A stretch of DNA of 64,000 bases from Streptomyces liangshanensis (GTDB lineage Bacteria; Actinomycetota; Actinomycetes; Streptomycetales; Streptomycetaceae), in contig NZ_CP050177.1 in assembly GCF_011694815.1 (NCBI RefSeq), positions 3,213,001 to 3,277,000 of the forward strand. Reading direction: 5' to 3'. The first letter of the stretch is position 1. Each line of letters opens with the position of its first letter. Under the pieces are notes generated by a model. That model saw nothing but the letters and a program-made list of their open reading frames with translations, made no database searches and was not told the DNA's origin. This document shows positions 49,871-58,197 of this stretch, one piece after another. The translations under genes and the position numbers were made by a program.

Positions 49871-51558
49871 GCACGGACCCCGTCACCACGGACACCGCGG
49901 CGCACACCCCCGGACCGGCCGGGGTCCTGGTGATCGGCGCGGGCCCGGTCGGCCTCACCGCCGCCACGGCCCTGCTCCAGCAGGGGGTACGGGTCCGGCT
50001 GGTCGACCGGGCCGAGCGCCCCAACCCGCACGCCAAGGCCATCACCCTGTGGCCGCGCGCCCTGGAGGCGCTGCACCGGCTCGGCGCGGGCGACGGGATA
50101 CTCGCCCGGGGGCTGCCGCTGCACGCGCAGAACTACCACTCGGCGGGCCGCCGGGTCGCCCGGCTCACCTTCCGCAAGGTGCCCGAGACGCGGTTCCCGT
50201 TCGCCGTGTCCCTGCCGCAGCAGGAGACCGAACAGGCACTGCGGCAGCGGTTCGAGGAACTGGGCGGCACGACCGAGTTCGGCGTCGCGCTGACCTCGCT
50301 CACGCCGTCCCCCGAGGGCGTCACCGTGGAACTGACGGACGCCGACGGCGCCACCGAACGCACCCGCGTGGACTGGCTGATCGGCGCGGACGGCGCGCAC
50401 AGCACGGTCCGCGCCGCCATCGGGACGGGCTTCGAGGGCGAGACGTACCCGCAGCGGTTCCTGCTGTCGGACGGGGTGTGCGACACCCCGCTGGCGCAGG
50501 ACGAGGCGCACTACTTCATGACGGCGAAGGGCGTGCTCGTCGTGGTGGGCCTGCCGGGCGGGAACTTCCGGGTCTTCACCAGCCTCGCGCCGGACGCGGA
50601 GATCGCGGACGACATCCGGGCGGAGGTGCAGCGGGCCGCCTCGGAGCGCTGCCCCGTCCCGATCCGCCTCACCGGCGAGCACCGCACCGGGGTGTTCCGC
50701 GTGCACCGCAGGATCGCGGACCGGTTCAGGAAGGGCCGGGTGCTGCTCGTCGGCGACGCCGCGCACATCCACAGCCCGGCGGGCGGCCAGGGCCTCAACA
50801 CCGGGATAGAGGACGCCGCGAGCCTGGCGGGCCCGCTGGGCGGGGTCGTCCGGGGCGAGCGGGGCACCGACGTCCTGGACCGCTGGGAGCGCGAGCGCCG
50901 GGCGGTCGCCCTGGAGGTGCTGAGCGACACCGACCTCCAGACGCGGCTGTGGACGATGCGCGGCTGGCGCAGGAACGTCCGGGACCGGGCGCTCGGCCTC
51001 GGCGAACGCACCGGTCTGCTCGACCGGTTCGTCACGCCGCGCCAGACCCAGCTCTCGCTGACGCACGCCGCGCCGGGCCGCACGAGGGGACCCCTGCGGG
51101 AGGGCGCCCGCCTGCCGGACGTCCGGCTCGCCCCGGACCGTACGCCGGCGAACCGCACAACCCCGGACCGTACGCCCCCGCCCGGCGCCCCCGTCCCGCG
51201 CCTGCACGACCTGCTCGACGACGGCCGGCCCGTCCTCCTCGTCCTGGCCGCCGACGGCCGGGACGCGGCACGCACCGCGCGGGCCCGGGTCCTCGCCGAC
51301 GGGCTGACCGGCCCCGGCCACCGCACGGTCCTGGTCTCGGCCGCCAGGACCGGCGCGCGGGGCGCGAGCGGCCCGGTGCGCGTCCTCGCGGACCCGGCGG
51401 GCCGCGTGCACGCCGCCCTCTCCGTACGCACCCCCACCGTCGTCCTGGTCCGCCCGGACGCGGTGGTCTCCGCGGTCCGCCCGCCGGGCGGGCCGGAGCT
51501 GTTCCAGGAACTCCGCCTCGTGCCTCCACAGGCGGAGCCCGTTCAAGAAGGAGTCTGA
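49867..51558 (+). CDS. FAD-dependent aromatic-hydroxylase-type monooxygenase
   Basis: Flavoprotein of 563 residues of the PheA/TfdB-type. VLVIGAGPVGLTAA is the dinucleotide motif, the DG motif reads DWLIGADGAHSTVR, and GDAAHIHSPAGGQGLN is the second FAD site. The last 170 residues form the thioredoxin-like C-terminal domain after a Pro/Arg/Thr-rich linker with a short repeat. GTG 49867 overlaps the KS beta stop as GTGA. It likely hydroxylates the polyketide product or intermediate; the substrate is unknown. Confidence 0.92.
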   Translation: MSTDPVTTDTAAHTPGPAGVLVIGAGPVGLTAATALLQQGVRVRLVDRAERPNPHAKAITLWPRALEALHRLGAGDGILARGLPLHAQNYHSAGRRVARLTFRKVPETRFPFAVSLPQQETEQALRQRFEELGGTTEFGVALTSLTPSPEGVTVELTDADGATERTRVDWLIGADGAHSTVRAAIGTGFEGETYPQRFLLSDGVCDTPLAQDEAHYFMTAKGVLVVVGLPGGNFRVFTSLAPDAEIADDIRAEVQRAASERCPVPIRLTGEHRTGVFRVHRRIADRFRKGRVLLVGDAAHIHSPAGGQGLNTGIEDAASLAGPLGGVVRGERGTDVLDRWERERRAVALEVLSDTDLQTRLWTMRGWRRNVRDRALGLGERTGLLDRFVTPRQTQLSLTHAAPGRTRGPLREGARLPDVRLAPDRTPANRTTPDRTPPPGAPVPRLHDLLDDGRPVLLVLAADGRDAARTARARVLADGLTGPGHRTVLVSAARTGARGASGPVRVLADPAGRVHAALSVRTPTVVLVRPDAVVSAVRPPGGPELFQELRLVPPQAEPVQEGV

Positions 51559-51564
51559 ATCCTG

Positions 51565-53175
51565 ATGTCCACCCCCGACGCCCGGCTCGACGCCGGGCCC
51601 CGCCCAGGGCTCACCCTGCTCGTCGTGTGTCTCGGCGTACTGATCGTGCCGCTCGGCGTCAGCGGCACACCGGTCGCCCTCCCCGACATCGGGCGCGAAC
51701 TCGGCGGGAGTCTCGCCTCGCTCCAGTGGGTGGTCAACGCGTACAACGTGATGGCGGCCAGCCTGATGATGGTGGCCGGCTCACTCGCCGACCTGATCGG
51801 CCGCAAGAAGATGTTCGCCTTCGGCACCGGCCTGTACGCCGTGTCGCTCGTCGCGACCGTCCTCGCGCCCAGCGTCGTCGTGATCGACATCGCCCGCGGG
51901 GTCGCCGGTGTCGCCGCCGCCGCGCTGATGACCTCGGCCACCGCGATCGTGGCCTCCAGCTTCGACGGCGCCGCGCGCGCCAAGGCGTTCGCCGTGGCCG
52001 GGGTGACGCTCGGCTCGGGCCTGGCGCTCGGACCGACGACCAGCGGGCTGCTCGTCGGCGCGCTCGGCTGGGAGTCGGTGTTCTACGCGCACCTGGCGCT
52101 CGTCGTCCTGTCCATGCTGGGCCTGCCGTTCCTCCAGGAGTCGCGCAACCCGCAGGCGGGCGGCATCGACTGGCCGGGCACGATCACGTTCAGCCTCGCG
52201 CTCGTCCTGTTCACGCTGGCCATCATCCAGGGCCCGCAGAGCGGTTGGGGGAGCCCGACCGTGCTGCTCCTGTTCGCCGGGTCGGTCCTGCTGGTCGTCG
52301 CGTTCGCCCTGGTGGAACGCCGCCAGGAGAACCCGATGTTCGACCTGTCGCTGTTCCGCGAGAGCCGCTTCCTCTCGGTGAACCTGCTCAACGTCGCCTT
52401 CTCGTTCGGCTTCATCGGCCTGCTGCTGGTCCTGCCCGCGTACCTGATCGGCGCGAACGGCGAGAGCAGCCAGGGCGCCGGGCTCATCATGCTGCTGCTG
52501 ACCGGGCCCGTGCTGTTCTGCCCGCTCGTCGGCGGGCGGCTCGTCGCCTCCGGCGTCCACATGCGCGTCGTCCTCGGCCTCGGCCTGCTCCTCATCGCCG
52601 CCGGCTGCGCCTGGCTCACCGTCGTCCACCCGGGCATCGGCGTCCTCGGCCTCGCGGGGCCGCTGCTCGTCGCCGGGGTCGGCGTCGGCCTGATCATGGG
52701 CGTCCTCGACGGCGCCGCCGTGAGCACCGTGCCGCCCGAGCGGGCCGGCATGGCGGCGGGCATGTTCAACACCATCCGCCTGGCGAGCGAGGCCATCGCG
52801 GCCGTCGTCATGGTCGCGGCCGTCGCCTCGATGATCCGCTCACGCATCTCCGACGGCCTGTCGCAGTACGTCGCGAAGGGCGGCGACTCCGCCTCCACGA
52901 CCGCCGACCGGGTCGCCAGCGGTGACGTGGCCGGTGTGGTCAAGGACGCCCCGGCCGCGCTGCGCGACGGCTTCGGCGACTTCCTGTCCCAGGGCCACAC
53001 GGACGCGCTGCGCGTCGTGCTGTGGGCGTCCGCCGCGCTCTGCGCGATCACCGCGGTCGTCGTCCACCAGATGCTCGCCGAGCGGCCCGCCGCCGGGAAG
53101 CCGGGCGGCCAGGTGCCGGGACAGCCGGCCACCGCCGACGGCGCCCCCCTCGAACGGACCCTCGTCGACGACTGA
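51565..53175 (+). CDS. MFS transporter, DHA2 type (14 helices)
   Basis: Drug/proton antiporter-like protein of 536 residues with about 14 hydrophobic helices. Motif A appears as GSLADLIGRKKMF, and WVVNAYNVMAASLMM is the first conserved helix. A longer loop near residue 435-480 is polar (YVAKGGDSASTTADRVASGDVAG in parts). GAAGGAG is before ATG 51565. In this operon it most likely exports the final product and gives self-protection. Confidence 0.92.
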   Translation: MSTPDARLDAGPRPGLTLLVVCLGVLIVPLGVSGTPVALPDIGRELGGSLASLQWVVNAYNVMAASLMMVAGSLADLIGRKKMFAFGTGLYAVSLVATVLAPSVVVIDIARGVAGVAAAALMTSATAIVASSFDGAARAKAFAVAGVTLGSGLALGPTTSGLLVGALGWESVFYAHLALVVLSMLGLPFLQESRNPQAGGIDWPGTITFSLALVLFTLAIIQGPQSGWGSPTVLLLFAGSVLLVVAFALVERRQENPMFDLSLFRESRFLSVNLLNVAFSFGFIGLLLVLPAYLIGANGESSQGAGLIMLLLTGPVLFCPLVGGRLVASGVHMRVVLGLGLLLIAAGCAWLTVVHPGIGVLGLAGPLLVAGVGVGLIMGVLDGAAVSTVPPERAGMAAGMFNTIRLASEAIAAVVMVAAVASMIRSRISDGLSQYVAKGGDSASTTADRVASGDVAGVVKDAPAALRDGFGDFLSQGHTDALRVVLWASAALCAITAVVVHQMLAERPAAGKPGGQVPGQPATADGAPLERTLVDD

Positions 53176-53293
53176 TCCGCCCGTACGACGGCGAAGGGAC
53201 TCGACGCCTCCCCCTCCCCCCAGGTCCCCGGTGCCCCCCGCGCCGGGGACCTGGCGGGTCCCGGAAGCGAACAGCCCCAGAAGGGAACAGGAC

Positions 53294-53947
53294 ATGCCTC
53301 TCCCCGAATCCACCGACCTCTGGATCGTCCCCCTGGACACCGACCCCGCCCCGCACGAGGCCCGGCTGCCCGAACTCGGCGCGTACGAACGCGAACGCGC
53401 GTACCGGCTGGGGATACGGAAGCCCGCCGCGCGCCGCCGCTACCTCGCCGCCCACCTCGCGGCCAGGGACATCGTCGCCGGCTACCTGAAGTGCGCGCCC
53501 GCCGACCTCACCCACGTGCGCAACGCCTGGCGCGGCAAGCCCGGTTACGTCCTCGGCTGGTGCCCCGGCCCCGCCGTCAGCCTCTCCCGCTCGCACGAAC
53601 TGGCCCTGCTCGCCGTCCGGGCGCCGGGCGCCGTGGTCGGCGTGGACCTGGAACACGTACGCCCCGGGGTCGACTGGTCCCGGATCCTCGGCCGGCCGTG
53701 CCCCGACCCGGCCGACGGGTTCCGCGCGTGGACCCGGCTGGAGGCGGCCGTGAAGGCGTCGGGACTCGGCCTCTCGGCGGGGACGAATCTGGACCACCGC
53801 TTCTGGCCCGCCGCCGACCTGGCACTTCCCCGGCCGTACGACGGATACGCGGCGGCCGTCGCCACGGACCGCGCCGGCCGGAACAACCCCGTCCGGATAC
53901 GCCTCCATTCGACATCAGAATTTCGTGAACCGGTGACACTGCCTTAA
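53294..53947 (+). CDS. 4'-phosphopantetheinyl transferase (Sfp type)
   Basis: Transfers phosphopantetheine from CoA to the ACP Ser, 217 residues. Motifs: GKPGYV, SLSRSHELALLAV, GVDLEHVRP for magnesium, and WTRLEAAVKASG, equivalent to WxxKEAxxK with Leu/Arg variation. ATG 53294 follows AAGGGAACAGG. It closes the ACP-KS operon. The 118-base gap after the MFS gene has no strong terminator. Confidence 0.92.
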   Translation: MPLPESTDLWIVPLDTDPAPHEARLPELGAYERERAYRLGIRKPAARRRYLAAHLAARDIVAGYLKCAPADLTHVRNAWRGKPGYVLGWCPGPAVSLSRSHELALLAVRAPGAVVGVDLEHVRPGVDWSRILGRPCPDPADGFRAWTRLEAAVKASGLGLSAGTNLDHRFWPAADLALPRPYDGYAAAVATDRAGRNNPVRIRLHSTSEFREPVTLP

Positions 53948-54034
53948 CACCGTCCCGGCGGCCGCGGAACGTCCCAGGCCCGTCGGATCCACCGGCAATG
54001 AAACGGTAAAGACTGACGTCACATCGCGCGTCGT

Positions 54035-54048
54035 TGTGAGCTATCACA
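54035..54048. promoter_or_regulatory. Palindrome TGTGA-N4-TCACA upstream of the two-component genes
   Basis: TGTGAGCTATCACA, 111 bp before the kinase start. A second palindrome TGACGTCA lies at 54014-54021. Likely operator of an unidentified regulator. Confidence 0.5.
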
Positions 54049-54102
54049 TCGAGAGCGGAAATCCGTTTCGCCTAGACTCCCCCTGCACGATGTGTCAGGT
54101 CG

Positions 54103-54124
54103 GGCGGCTCATCGAGGAGCCGCC
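54103..54124 (+). promoter_or_regulatory. Perfect hairpin in the kinase leader
   Basis: An 8-bp perfect stem GGCGGCTC / GAGCCGCC with a 6-base loop, 35 bp before the kinase start. A possible -10 TAGACT lies at 54073-54078. It might attenuate or stabilise the mRNA, or end upstream transcription from the PPTase operon. Confidence 0.45.
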
Positions 54125-54158
54125 GAAGCTGGACCAGTGACCTAGGGGGACTTCAGCG

Positions 54159-55316
54159 GTGCTGAAGATACAAACGCAGACCGAGGAGACCGATCCATCC
54201 ACAGCTTCCGCGCGCCTGCTCGCCGACCGGCTCGCGCTCGGCAGCGATGAAATCATCTGTCATTTCAGGAACTCCCTCGACGGCGTGTCCAGCCCGCTGA
54301 TCTCGACCACGGAGCTGTGGGGAGAAGCGCGGGAACACGCCAGACTTGTCATCCAGGAGTGCGCCGAGGCACTGCGGGAGAGCGAACAGCCGTCGGCGGC
54401 CAACGCCGCGCTCGGCCTGTCGGTCGGCCTGAGCACCCGCGGGCCGCTCCAGTCGGTCCACCCGGCCGACACCCTGCGGTCGTCGGGGCTGCTCTTCCAG
54501 ATCTGCCTCCAGTACCTGGTGACGGCGGCGGCCGACCTGCCGCCCGAGCAGTCCTCCGCGTGCCTGGGGCGCGCGGTGGCGGCGCTCAACCACAGCCTGG
54601 CCACCTGCCTCCAGGTCTCGGCCGCGGGCTACGACGCGTACCTCCTCAAGAAGGTCGAGGAGAGCGCGACCGGCCACCGCCAGCGGCTCGCGCGCGACCT
54701 GCACGACCGGCTGGGCCAGAGCCTCGCCCTCGCCTACCGCTGCCTCGACCTGCACGACCAGGCCGTGGACGAGGGGTACGGGCCGCCGACCCGGGCCCGC
54801 CATCTCGCCCGCGTCCGGGGCGCGTTGGACGAGGCGACCGGCTACACCCGGGGGCTCATCTCCGACCTGCGGACGCGCCCCGGCGTGACCGGCCTCGCCG
54901 AAGCGCTCCTGGAGTACGCCGAGGCGCACCAGGCTCCCGGCGTGCGGGTGCACATCGAGGTGAACGGGGACGAGTCGTGGGTCCCGGCCGGGCACGCCGA
55001 GGAACTGTTCCTGGTCCTGCGGGAGTTCCTGCGCAACTCCCTGACGCACGCGGCCCCGAGCACGGTCGCGCTGGAGGTCGACGTGGCCCCGCACCGCGTG
55101 GACTGTTTCGCGCACGACGACGGGGCCGGCTTCGACCAGGCCGCCCCGCCGACGCGCGAGGGCCGGTCGGGGACGGGCCTGTTGTCGATGCGGGAGCGGG
55201 TCCAGGCGCTGGGCGGGACGCTGCACCTGACCAGCGTGCCGGGGGTGGGCACCGGGATGCGGCTCTCGCTGCTCCTGCCGGAGCCGCCGGCGACCGCGCC
55301 GGGCGTTCCGGCATGA
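54159..55316 (+). CDS. Sensor histidine kinase, NarL/HisKA_3 type
   Basis: A 385-residue kinase without clear membrane helices, so probably cytosolic. The dimerisation/phosphoacceptor segment is RLARDLHDRLGQSLALAY with His182. The HATPase part has LREFLRNSLTHA (N-box), DDGAGFD and SGTGLLSMRERVQALGG (in parts). The first 170 residues are helical with no recognised sensor domain. GTG 54159 follows AGGGGGA. It is coupled to the regulator gene by ATGA. Confidence 0.92.
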   Translation: MLKIQTQTEETDPSTASARLLADRLALGSDEIICHFRNSLDGVSSPLISTTELWGEAREHARLVIQECAEALRESEQPSAANAALGLSVGLSTRGPLQSVHPADTLRSSGLLFQICLQYLVTAAADLPPEQSSACLGRAVAALNHSLATCLQVSAAGYDAYLLKKVEESATGHRQRLARDLHDRLGQSLALAYRCLDLHDQAVDEGYGPPTRARHLARVRGALDEATGYTRGLISDLRTRPGVTGLAEALLEYAEAHQAPGVRVHIEVNGDESWVPAGHAEELFLVLREFLRNSLTHAAPSTVALEVDVAPHRVDCFAHDDGAGFDQAAPPTREGRSGTGLLSMRERVQALGGTLHLTSVPGVGTGMRLSLLLPEPPATAPGVPA

Positions 55317-55990
55317 CCACGTACAGCATCGTCATCGCGGACGACCACACCCTGCTCAGGGACGCGCTGGCCGAGCTGATCCGCGGGGTGGGCGGCTTCG
55401 ACGTGGCGGCGGCGGTCGGCGACGCGCCGGGCGCCGTCGCCATGGCGGCCGAACACCGCCCGGACGTCCTGCTGATGGACATCGAGATGCCGGGGAACGA
55501 GGATCCGGGGCGTACGGTACGGGCCGTCCAGGCGGCCTCGCCCGACACCAAGATCATGGTGCTGACCATGCACGACGATCCCCGGCTGCTCCAGAGCCTG
55601 CTGCCCCTCGGCATCCGCGGCTACCTGCACAAGACGGCCACGCACCACTCCCTGGTCGCGGCCTTGCGGGACGCGTGCAGCCAGGACGGTCTGACCGTCT
55701 CGCTGCCGCCCCGGCCGAAGGCGGAGGTGCCACCGGAGCCCGAGCCCGCGCGGCACACGCTCAGCCCGCGCGAGGTGGAGGTCGTCACGCTGGTGGCGGC
55801 GGGGCTCAGCAACCGGGGGGCCGCCACCCAACTCGGCCTCACCGAGGGCACGATCAAGCGCCACCTGCGCAACATCTTCGCCAAGCTGGGCGCGGTCTCC
55901 CGGGTGGACGCGGTCAACAAGGCCGTCGTCGCGGGGCTCATCGCCCCGCCCTCGGCCGCGCCGCGGCGGCTGCGGCCGCCCCTCGGCTGA
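55313..55990 (+). CDS. LuxR/NarL-family response regulator
   Basis: Response regulator of 225 residues. Receiver: ADDHTLLRDAL, phosphoacceptor Asp56 in LLMDIEMPG, and the Thr and Lys positions in VLTMHD and YLHKTA. The C-terminal LuxR-type helix-turn-helix is LSPREVEVVTLVAAGLSNRGAATQLG (in parts) with IKRHLRNIFAKLG. It forms a pair with the preceding kinase. Its place beside the PKS/AfsA genes suggests it may control them. Confidence 0.94.
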   Translation: MTTYSIVIADDHTLLRDALAELIRGVGGFDVAAAVGDAPGAVAMAAEHRPDVLLMDIEMPGNEDPGRTVRAVQAASPDTKIMVLTMHDDPRLLQSLLPLGIRGYLHKTATHHSLVAALRDACSQDGLTVSLPPRPKAEVPPEPEPARHTLSPREVEVVTLVAAGLSNRGAATQLGLTEGTIKRHLRNIFAKLGAVSRVDAVNKAVVAGLIAPPSAAPRRLRPPLG

Positions 55991-55996
55991 CGTACG

Positions 55997-56037
55997 GGGC
56001 CCGAGGGGGCCGGGCCCGCCACCCGCCCCCTCGGCCC
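55997..56037. terminator. Strong hairpin after the response regulator
   Basis: A 13-bp stem with one bulged base (GGGCCC-GAGGGGGC side 55997-56010, GCCCCCTCGGCCC side 56025-56037), just after the stop codon and between convergent genes. Confidence 0.65.
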
Positions 56038-56098
56038 TCCGTCGGCTGTCCCGTCGGCGCTCCCCCGGCCCGCCCCCGGCTCTCGCCCGGACGAACGG

Positions 56099-56572
56099 TC
56101 ACTCCTCCTCGGGCAGTTCACCCACCCGGTTCTCCCACTTGGTCGACAGCACGATCGTCGTACGGGTCCGGGAGACGCCCTTTGTCCCGCTCAGCCGGCG
56201 GATCGTCCGCTCCAGGCCGTCCACGTCGCTCGCCCGTACCTTGAGCATGTACGAGTCGTCGCCGGCGATGAACCAGCAGTCCTCGATCTCCTGGAGGTCG
56301 CGCATCCTGCGGGCCACGTCCTCGTGGTCGGCGGCGTCCGACAGGGAGATCCCGATCAGCGCGATGACGCCCAGGCCGAGCGAGGCGGAGTCGACCGTGG
56401 CGCGGTACCCGGTGATGACACCCGCCGCCTCCAGCCGGTTGATGCGGTCGGTGACGCTCGGCCCCGACAGTCCGACGAGGCGCCCTAGCTCGGCGTACGA
56501 GGCCCGCCCGTTCTCCCTGAGGGCCTGAATGAGCTGCCTGTCCACGGCGTCCATATGCCTGAAGCCTTCCAT
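56099..56572 (-). CDS. Lrp/AsnC-family transcriptional regulator
   Basis: A 157-residue feast/famine regulator. The N-terminal helix-turn-helix is LIQALRENGRASYAELGRLVGLSGPSVTDRINRLE (in parts), and the C-terminal part is the RAM ligand-binding domain (VIALIGISL; DSYMLKVRA). ATG 56572 lacks a ribosome-binding site; ATG 56554 has GGAAGG upstream and may be the real start. Two inverted repeats lie upstream. The ligand, probably an amino acid, is unknown. Confidence 0.92.
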   Translation of the reverse strand: MEGFRHMDAVDRQLIQALRENGRASYAELGRLVGLSGPSVTDRINRLEAAGVITGYRATVDSASLGLGVIALIGISLSDAADHEDVARRMRDLQEIEDCWFIAGDDSYMLKVRASDVDGLERTIRRLSGTKGVSRTRTTIVLSTKWENRVGELPEEE

Positions 56573-56616
56573 TATTCAGCGAACTCACAAGGTGCGTGTC
56601 GAATCTAAGGCATAGA

Positions 56617-56656
56617 AGGAAGAATTCCTACGAATCTTGCAGATCTTTAGGATCTG
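56617..56656. promoter_or_regulatory. Two inverted repeats upstream of the Lrp-type gene
   Basis: AGGAA-GAA-TTCCT (56617-56629) and CAGATC-TTTAG-GATCTG (56640-56656) are perfect and 25 bp apart centre to centre, in an AT-rich patch. They are likely self-regulatory sites, as Lrp-family proteins often bind several sites in phase. Confidence 0.55.
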
Positions 56657-56681
56657 ACCTTCACTTCACACAAGCGGCCGG

Positions 56682-57446
56682 TCAGCGGTCGCCGTCGTCG
56701 CGCGCCCCGCCGAGCTGCCCGTCCCAGCGGCGGTACAGCCCGTGCGGCACCCCCGCCACGTCGAGCACCCGCCCGGCGACGAAGTCCACCAGGTCCTGGA
56801 TGTGCCGCGCGCCCGCGTAGAACGCGGGGGACGCCGGAAGGACCACGGCGCCCGCCTCGTCCAGCGCCACCAGGTGCCGGAGCGTCTGCCCGCCAAGGGG
56901 GGTCTCCCGTACGGCGACGACCAGCGGGCGCCGCTCCTTGAGCGTCACGCTCGCCGCCCGCTGGAGCAGATCCTTCGACAGGCCGAGCGCCACCCCGGCC
57001 ACCGACGCCGTGGAGGCGGGCACGATCAGCATGCCCTTGGCCGGGTACGACCCCGAGGACGGCCCCGCCGCCAGGTCGCCGGCCGCCCAGTGCCGTACGT
57101 CCGACAGGCTGTCCGGCACGCTCTTCGCGAAGGTGTCCGGACTGCCGTCCGCGCCGCGCGCCAGCCAGTCGGCGAGATCGCTCTCCCAGTGCGCGTCCCG
57201 GAACGCGATCCCCGTCTCGTCCAGCAGCGTCAGCCGGGACGCCCTGCTGACGACCAGGTCCACGCTCTCGCCCGCGTCCAGCAGCCCCCGCAGCACGGCG
57301 GCGGCGTACGGGGTGCCGGACGCGCCGGAGACCCCGACGATCCAGGGCCTGCGCGGCTCCGGGGCGTCCGGGCGGGACGCCCGCGCGCGGGCCGGCGTCG
57401 GGTCCTGTCGCGGGCTGCGGGGGTCTGCGTTCGGTCCGGGCTTCAC
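56682..57446 (-). CDS. mqnM: UbiX-like flavin prenyltransferase (menaquinone pathway)
   Basis: Makes prenylated FMN, the cofactor required by the UbiD-like decarboxylase encoded at 59101-60555. It has 254 residues. Typical segments: IVGVSGASGTPYAAAVLRGLLDAG (in parts), VVSRASRL, IVPASTASVAGVALG and ERRPLVVAVRETPLG. The first 38 residues are a Pro/Arg-rich extension, and an internal start is possible. It is on the same strand as the UbiA and UbiD genes but separated from them by a divergent rhomboid gene. The mqnM name follows its futalosine-pathway context. Confidence 0.88.
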   Translation of the reverse strand: MKPGPNADPRSPRQDPTPARARASRPDAPEPRRPWIVGVSGASGTPYAAAVLRGLLDAGESVDLVVSRASRLTLLDETGIAFRDAHWESDLADWLARGADGSPDTFAKSVPDSLSDVRHWAAGDLAAGPSSGSYPAKGMLIVPASTASVAGVALGLSKDLLQRAASVTLKERRPLVVAVRETPLGGQTLRHLVALDEAGAVVLPASPAFYAGARHIQDLVDFVAGRVLDVAGVPHGLYRRWDGQLGGARDDGDR

Positions 57447-57567
57447 GGATCCGAGCCTATCCGGCACCCTGGTGACGGAACCGACGACGGTGCCCCGGAC
57501 GTTCCCCGCACAGGCCCCGGGATTCGCGGGGCCGGGACGGCGGGGGCCGGGAGAGCAGGGGGCTGGG

Positions 57568-58197
57568 ATGACGTATCCGAATCCGGGGACCGAGGTCACC
57601 ACGCCGAGCCGCGCCGACCGGGTGAAGGCCGCCGGCGGGGTGATGATCGCCTGGGTCGCGCTGCTCTGGCTGCTCGAAGTGGTCGACACCGCGACGGGCG
57701 GCGCGCTCGACACGTACGGACTGAGCCCGCGCAGCTTCGGCGAGTTGCGCGACGTCATCCCGATGGCGTTCCTGCACCACGGCTTCGAGCACCTCGCGTC
57801 CAACACCGTGCCGCTGCTGGTGCTGGGCTTCCTCGCGGCGCTCGGCGGGATACGCCGCTTCGCCGCCGTCGTCCTGACGATCATGGTCGTGGGCGGCCTG
57901 GGCGTGTGGCTCACCGCCGCCGACCACTCGAACACGGTCGGGGCATCGGGCGTGGTCTTCGGCCTGCTCGGCTACCTGCTGGTGCGCGGGTTCGTGAACC
58001 GCAGCGCGGTCGACCTGGTGGTCGGCCTGGTGGTGCTGGCGGTCTACGGCTCGGTGCTCTGGGGCGTCCTGCCGACCGACCCGTCCATCAGCTGGCAGGG
58101 CCACCTGTTCGGGCTCGTCGGAGGCGTCCTCGCGGCGTTCCTCTACCGCACGAAGCGGCCCGTACGGGCGGGGGCGGCGGTCCCGCTCATACCGTGA
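57568..58197 (+). CDS. Rhomboid-family intramembrane serine protease
   Basis: A 209-residue protein with about six helices. Rhomboid marks: FLHHGFEHLASNTVPLLVLG (with the HxxxN helix), the catalytic Ser in TVGASGVVFGLLGY, and the His in ISWQGHLFGLVGG. ATG 57568 follows GGGGGCTGGG. It is antisense to the flanking mqn genes and overlaps mqnP by 11 bp at its end. Substrate unknown. Confidence 0.93.
   Translation: MTYPNPGTEVTTPSRADRVKAAGGVMIAWVALLWLLEVVDTATGGALDTYGLSPRSFGELRDVIPMAFLHHGFEHLASNTVPLLVLGFLAALGGIRRFAAVVLTIMVVGGLGVWLTAADHSNTVGASGVVFGLLGYLLVRGFVNRSAVDLVVGLVVLAVYGSVLWGVLPTDPSISWQGHLFGLVGGVLAAFLYRTKRPVRAGAAVPLIP

Noticed and set aside
50049..52925. 958-residue frame overlapping monooxygenase and MFS genes
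   Set aside because: Out-of-frame shadow with Arg/Pro/Gly-rich composition; the in-frame genes have full family motifs.
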